Below are positions 45,317-49,337 of a stretch of DNA of 49,337 bases, piece by piece. Each line of letters begins with the position of its first letter. Position 1 is the stretch's first letter. The notes under the pieces were generated by a model. That model worked only from the letters and a program-made list of their open reading frames with translations, was not told the DNA's origin and ran no database searches. The position numbers and the translations under genes are program-made. The stretch is from Hypsibius dujardini (taxonomy: Eukaryota; Tardigrada; Eutardigrada; Parachela; Hypsibiidae): positions 1 to 49,337 of the forward strand of contig LRSR01003510.1 in the NCBI GenBank assembly GCA_001579985.1, read 5' to 3'.

Positions 45317-46783
45317 TCATGTATATTCTGAATCCTTATCGAGACGACCCCGGACAGAAGCCAGCAGATGTTCGACAGAACGAGTAATCGCACGCATGGG
45401 CGCCATAGTCACAAACTGGGTCCACTGGACGCAGGGATTAAGTCTTTCCATGGTGATGTTGTATACAAACTGATCGGAAATGGGTGAGCCAAAAAGCGTA
45501 AAACATTGAGCTGAACCGCTAGGCAAACGCTGCAGCGTATTGTAGAATCCCGTTTGTTCATCGCATGCCAGAATTTGTTGCGACGAGTCACCTGGCAAAA
45601 TGACCAAATCATCTGAGATCGGAATCTGAGCTGTATTCACAATTCAATCTCTTTAGAATAATACAAGGTATGAAATACAAAGTATAATATGTAATAACAA
45701 TAAAAAGATAATATGGAGATTTAGGATTTTGACATTTAAAGATTAGAAAAAAAGATTGGAAAATTGAAAATTGAAAATTGAAAATCGAAAATTAAAAATT
45801 GAAAATTGAAAATTGAAAATTGAAAGACTTAAAAAGGGTTGGTAACTGTCGGTGGCAGTAATCCTGCCCAGTTGGGCACGGTTACAACCCTTCAAAATAC
45901 AACAATAATGCAATTGTGCAATGCATAAGCAAGGCGTTTGCTTTGCTTTACTGTGGTGTGGAACTCGGAGACCCAGGCCAGAATTCTGACTTAAATTTGG
46001 GCGAAGTTTCCTCACCTGAAGCAGCTTCTCGCCGCTGCACGAAACACTCGCAAAACAGATGGTCCCTCGAGCTAGCATTGTGGCCCTGTGTCCTCGCTGT
46101 GTCATGGATGATCTCGCCCGTCTCCGGTAGGACACAGAAGGCCTCCCCATTTTGCCGTTTCTGCTTCATTTTATACATCCCGTTCTCCTCACACTGCGGA
46201 ATCCATTCCGATTGGTTTCCACGCTCCGTTGTTGCAGCACCCGATAACCCGGACCCATTCAATGTCATTCCCTTGCGGAATGATGGCGAAGACCGAGGTG
46301 CAAGTGCTGCACTTCTATTCCGATGCTCCAAGCATGTAATGTTCTGCCCTGGTGGAAGTGAAACTAAAAAGAATTCACACTGACGAATAAGGATGGCAAG
46401 ACCAAACTAAACTAAAACTAAACTAAAAATTGTGACTAATTTTTTGGCTTTCTTTTTAATTGACTAAAAACACTAAACTCAAAATTCCAATCATTAAAAA
46501 TATAACTGGGAAAAGAAATAACAAAAGTAAAATTAGCCAGCTAAGTTTTACTAACAATTGACTACACTTTTTAATCATTAAAGTAAACTAAACTAATATC
46601 ATGCGCAACTAAATTAAAAAAAATGATTTAGTGGGCGAATTTTAGATTTTGCTATCCTTACTAGCTAGTAACCCAAAATGCGGCTTGAAAATATAAAAAG
46701 GTAAACTCACTCGAACTACTGGAAAAGATTCCCGAGAAAGATAACACCATGACACTAAGAGGCAGAAAGTGTGGCTGTTCCAT
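45317..46783 (-). CDS. B2: secreted protein with two thyroglobulin type-1-like domains (intact)
   Basis: Three exons, 46711-46783, 46016-46363 and 45317-45630, with phase-1 introns, give 244 residues. The signal peptide begins MEQPHFLPLSVMVLSFSGIF. Domain 1 shows NITCLEH, WIPQCEENGMYKMKQ, AFCVLPETGEI and LFCECFVQRR. Domain 2 shows LACDEQTGFYNTLQ, AQCFTLFGSP and NPC, then the tail RGRLDKDSEYT. Four cysteines remain per domain, as in A1 and C1. It is the only intact B copy; B1 is a pseudogene. Intron 2 carries a GAAAATT repeat. Confidence 0.82.
45757..45826. repeat. GAAAATT microsatellite
   Basis: About nine tandem heptamers, with a few variants, in B2 intron 2. Confidence 0.88.
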
Positions 46784-47473
46784 TCCCTGCGTCAGTTGAT
46801 GAAGACGGAAGAAAATTCTATTTTATGCGTCTCAAAAAATAGAGGCAAAAAAGTGCTTGTCTTTGTTAACGCGTTGAAAATTCGGATAGAAACTAGTTCC
46901 TCTGCGGAAAAAAACCAATAAAAACGCCTTCGAGGCATTTGCAAAATTCGCAATGTCATGAACGCGGTGTTTTCCCGGCACCGTAAAAAAGTTTCAGCCG
47001 CTCGAATTTAATAGTACAGATGACTACCGACTGCTGTCGTGTACGCACAAAATGAGTTCCAATTTAGTTGCCTCATCTGTAAAGGCATTCTTCAAGTTCC
47101 AAGGACGCATGTTTTGTCTGGTTCATGTTGAAAATAATGCAGGCTTAACCTGTTAACACCCGGTGACCGATTCGACTGGATTACGACACCAAAACTACAT
47201 TTTTCACAAAACTGTCTTTCAGATAATAAAAAGAAAGATATAATTTGAACCATTTTTTGGGTCACGTGACTAAATTCAGCTTTGTTCCTAAATTGACCAC
47301 TGTTCGCTTTAGTTGTATGGCAAAGGCGCGTTTCGCTCTCCAAGGGGTGTGGCAATACAAATAACTCCCCTGAGGACGCCCCGGGGGTCCAGCTTGGGTC
47401 TGGACCCCTGGCACTGCTAGGGGGTACTGAGGTACTAATATTTTATTGCTGTCAAAATATGTGATCGTTGGAA
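46784..47473. other. Intergenic between B2 and C2
   Basis: Upstream side of B2. It matches 8600-9000 of the first cluster, including the repeat arm at 47327-47410. A single piggyBac-like end (CTTAACCTGTTAACACC) is at about 47143. No gene. Confidence 0.5.
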
Positions 47474-48576
47474 TCAGTCGTATTTCGAGTCCTTATCGAG
47501 TCGAGTCCCCCTGACAGCAGAAATAAACATGGGCGTCTCCTCTGCTTTCACGCATTCCACCGGTTTATCCGATGTGCCATTGTAAAAGAATGGCTTGAGA
47601 ATCGGATCTCCGAATACCTCATCCACACATTGCGCTTTGCCGTTGGGGTAGAACTGTAGCGCCTTGAATCTTCCAGTTTTATCGTCACACCGGGGCAAAA
47701 TATCGTCCTTATTTCGATCTGCGGTGTAAAATATAGGTTAGAAAAGGCCTCCCCCGTCAACGAGCCAATGCTTCCTTCCAAAATATTGGTGCAAAGTCAG
47801 ACGTAAATTCTAACAAAATTACTAGAAGCAGTGATCGACCGAACAATTTATTTTTATTTTACAATAACATTGGGTGATGAATCACGCTGAAATAGGACAG
47901 TACGTCCTTCGCTAAACCAATTAACGCGAACGAAAAAAAAGAAAAGCAGTTTGTCCCACACGGCTTGCCATACGCCTAATATATCTCTTGACTGTATTTC
48001 AAGATGTTTGATCTACCTGTCCGAATCAATCGACCTTCCACGAAACAGTCACAAAAAATCTCCGTGGCACTACCCAAATGGTTGGTCTTGATGGGATCAA
48101 ACACAATTTCTCCAATCTGGAAGACCCCGTCAGTTAAATAAATATAAATATAATAGGGCGGTCGGCGTGTATAATGAGCTAGCAGGCATATTTAATCGCA
48201 ACTTTCCAGCCTGGACAAAATTAACGGGGCTAGTCTACGCTATGGAATGAGTTTAAATATTTAAATTCGGCGTTTTATTTAAATAAAATTTTTATTTTTA
48301 ATTAAAAGAAGCTATTTTGTTTTAAATATATTTAAAGTATAATTTATTTAATCTCAGCAATGAATTGAAATTTATTTTATATTTTATTTAAATGAAAAAC
48401 TCTTATTTAAAGAATATTAGTTCTCCCTGAGCAAATCTGAAATGCAAAATCTGTTTTTACCAACAGGTGGATTCAGTATTTGATTGGCAGTGGGAAATGG
48501 AACTAACTTTTGGTAAATGAACGTTTAACAGTACTGCTAAAACTATACCAAAGAATAATCCCGCCCTGGAACGCAT
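47474..48576 (-). pseudogene. C2: broken copy of C1
   Basis: The signal-peptide exon (MRSRAGLFFGIVLAVLL, from 48576) is 69 bases where C1 has 70, so its donor is out of phase. Exon 2 starts like C1 (LLREN) but 48131-48427 is unrelated AT-rich sequence in place of the middle of domain 1; exon 2 resumes at GEIVFDPIKTNHLG and ends with a proper donor. The last exon is open (LPRCDDKTGRFKALQ, AQCVDEVFGDP, TRLDKDSKYD). Two lesions argue for a pseudogene, although the last exon looks conserved. Confidence 0.7.
48131..48427. other. AT-rich replacement segment inside C2 exon 2
   Basis: About 300 bases rich in TTTAAATA and similar words replace the expected domain-1 codons. No inverted ends are evident. 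It may be an insertion with deletion or a gene-conversion scar. Confidence 0.6.
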
Positions 48577-48790
48577 ATTTGGTGCAATGTCAAATAAGTG
48601 GAGAGTAAATGAATGTTCTTTTTTTGCTACAACGAATATACATTCCCACCTTGAGGACGTCGACAATTTGCAGCGATTATCTCTAGAAGTAGTCTCGGTC
48701 TCGGTATTCTACCCCTCGGACTACCTCAAGGAAAACATAAAAAATTGAGTCAGTTTGAATTTGATTCTTCCAAAATACAGCAACAACAAA

Positions 48791-48834
<44 letters not shown>
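48791..48834. repeat. ACAG microsatellite
   Basis: About 11 tandem ACAG units between D and C2. Confidence 0.92.
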
Positions 48835-48835
<1 letters not shown>

Positions 48836-49055
48836 TAGACACTGTCAGGTAGACACGGGAAAATCTTCCGACGTCTTTTCTGTACCCCATTGGGCCGGTT
48901 TTTATCGTGTATTGCTAGCTACTCAATGCTGCATGATATGTACATGTCGCAGCTCATTCTGTCATTCAGAAGCACATAATTAAATTGTTTCTAGTTAGCT
49001 TTTCAAGCAAATTCATCGAGCTTAACATGTGTCTCAAATCATCATAATGTTAGAA

Positions 49056-49297
49056 TCAGTCGTATTTCGAATCTTTATCGAGTCGCCCCCTGATAGCTGA
49101 GATGTCCATGGGCATGTCCTCGGCATTCACGCATTCCTCCGGTTTTTCCGACGTACCATTGTAAACGAATGGTCCGAACGTCGGGTCTCCGAAAACCTCA
49201 TCTACGCACTGCGCCTTGCCATTGGGATAGAACTGCAGCGCTTTGAAACGACCGGTTTTTTCATCGCACCTGGGCACAATGTCATCCTTATGTCGAC
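49056..49297 (-). CDS. D: last exon of a C-type two-domain secreted gene (partial)
   Basis: A phase-1 terminal exon of 242 bases, the same length as the C1 last exon, encodes VPRCDEKTGRFKALQ, AQCVDEVFGDP, EEC and the tail RGRLDKDSKYD. The acceptor is at 49298-49299. Earlier exons lie beyond the window, so its integrity cannot be judged. It is closer to C2 than to C1 in this exon. Confidence 0.7.
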
Positions 49298-49337
49298 CTA
49301 CAAGCAGAAATTGAGGAAATTACAAACCAAGAATACA

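Noticed and set aside
47143-47162. Single piggyBac-like end CTTAACCTGTTAACACC
   Set aside because: Only one end is present and the second TTAA-flanked terminus is not found nearby.
1-49337. CRISPR arrays, operons or bacterial elements
   Set aside because: Spliced genes, SINEs and MITEs show animal nuclear DNA; the tandem repeats have no unique spacers.

Overview
The window is nuclear DNA of an invertebrate animal. The genes have many short exons with GT..AG introns, and the surroundings hold tRNA-derived SINEs, several terminal-inverted-repeat (TIR) elements, and GACA/CTGT and AT-rich microsatellites. I cannot name the phylum from sequence alone. Introns were placed by hand from splice sites and phase bookkeeping. 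Where every junction phases correctly, the models are strong.

Layout. (1) 157-4581, plus strand: the last 11 exons of an NMDA-type ionotropic glutamate receptor most like GluN3, open at its 5' end. (2) 5042-11794, minus strand: three small secreted-protein genes (called A1, B1, C1 here), each with two thyroglobulin type-1-like domains on three exons with phase-1 introns. (3) 12833-31871, minus: an 18-exon protein kinase (K1), about 1075 residues, with an N-terminal TKL-like kinase domain and a helical tail of about 750 residues that I do not recognise. (4) 33129-40413, minus: a paralogous kinase (K2) with the same exon plan, a shorter tail and altered catalytic motifs. (5) 42030-49297, minus: a second cluster of the two-domain secreted genes (orphan exon E, then A2, B2, C2 and partial D).

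The two clusters are copies of one duplicated block. A piece of the GluN3 3' flank (about 4608-4725) recurs at about 40660-40790, just ahead of the second cluster. Decay is reciprocal: A1 and C1 are intact while A2 and C2 are broken, and B2 is intact while B1 is broken.

The introns of the kinases are a museum of mobile DNA: a MULE-like element with 142-bp TIRs, a 9-bp target duplication and a SWIM zinc finger plus Ulp1-type protease but no visible transposase core; a piggyBac-type MITE with TTAA target; a 738-bp TA-flanked MITE; a 741-bp CTAG-bounded MITE; a foldback element; a 68-bp-stem hairpin; and SINE copies.

The most interesting points are the kinase/helical-tail gene pair, the secreted family that has lost the same predicted disulfide pair in every domain, the reciprocal loss between duplicate blocks, the SWIM-Ulp1 element, and unusual residues in the GluN3 channel. 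The genes do not form an obvious pathway. Their linkage looks like the result of duplication.
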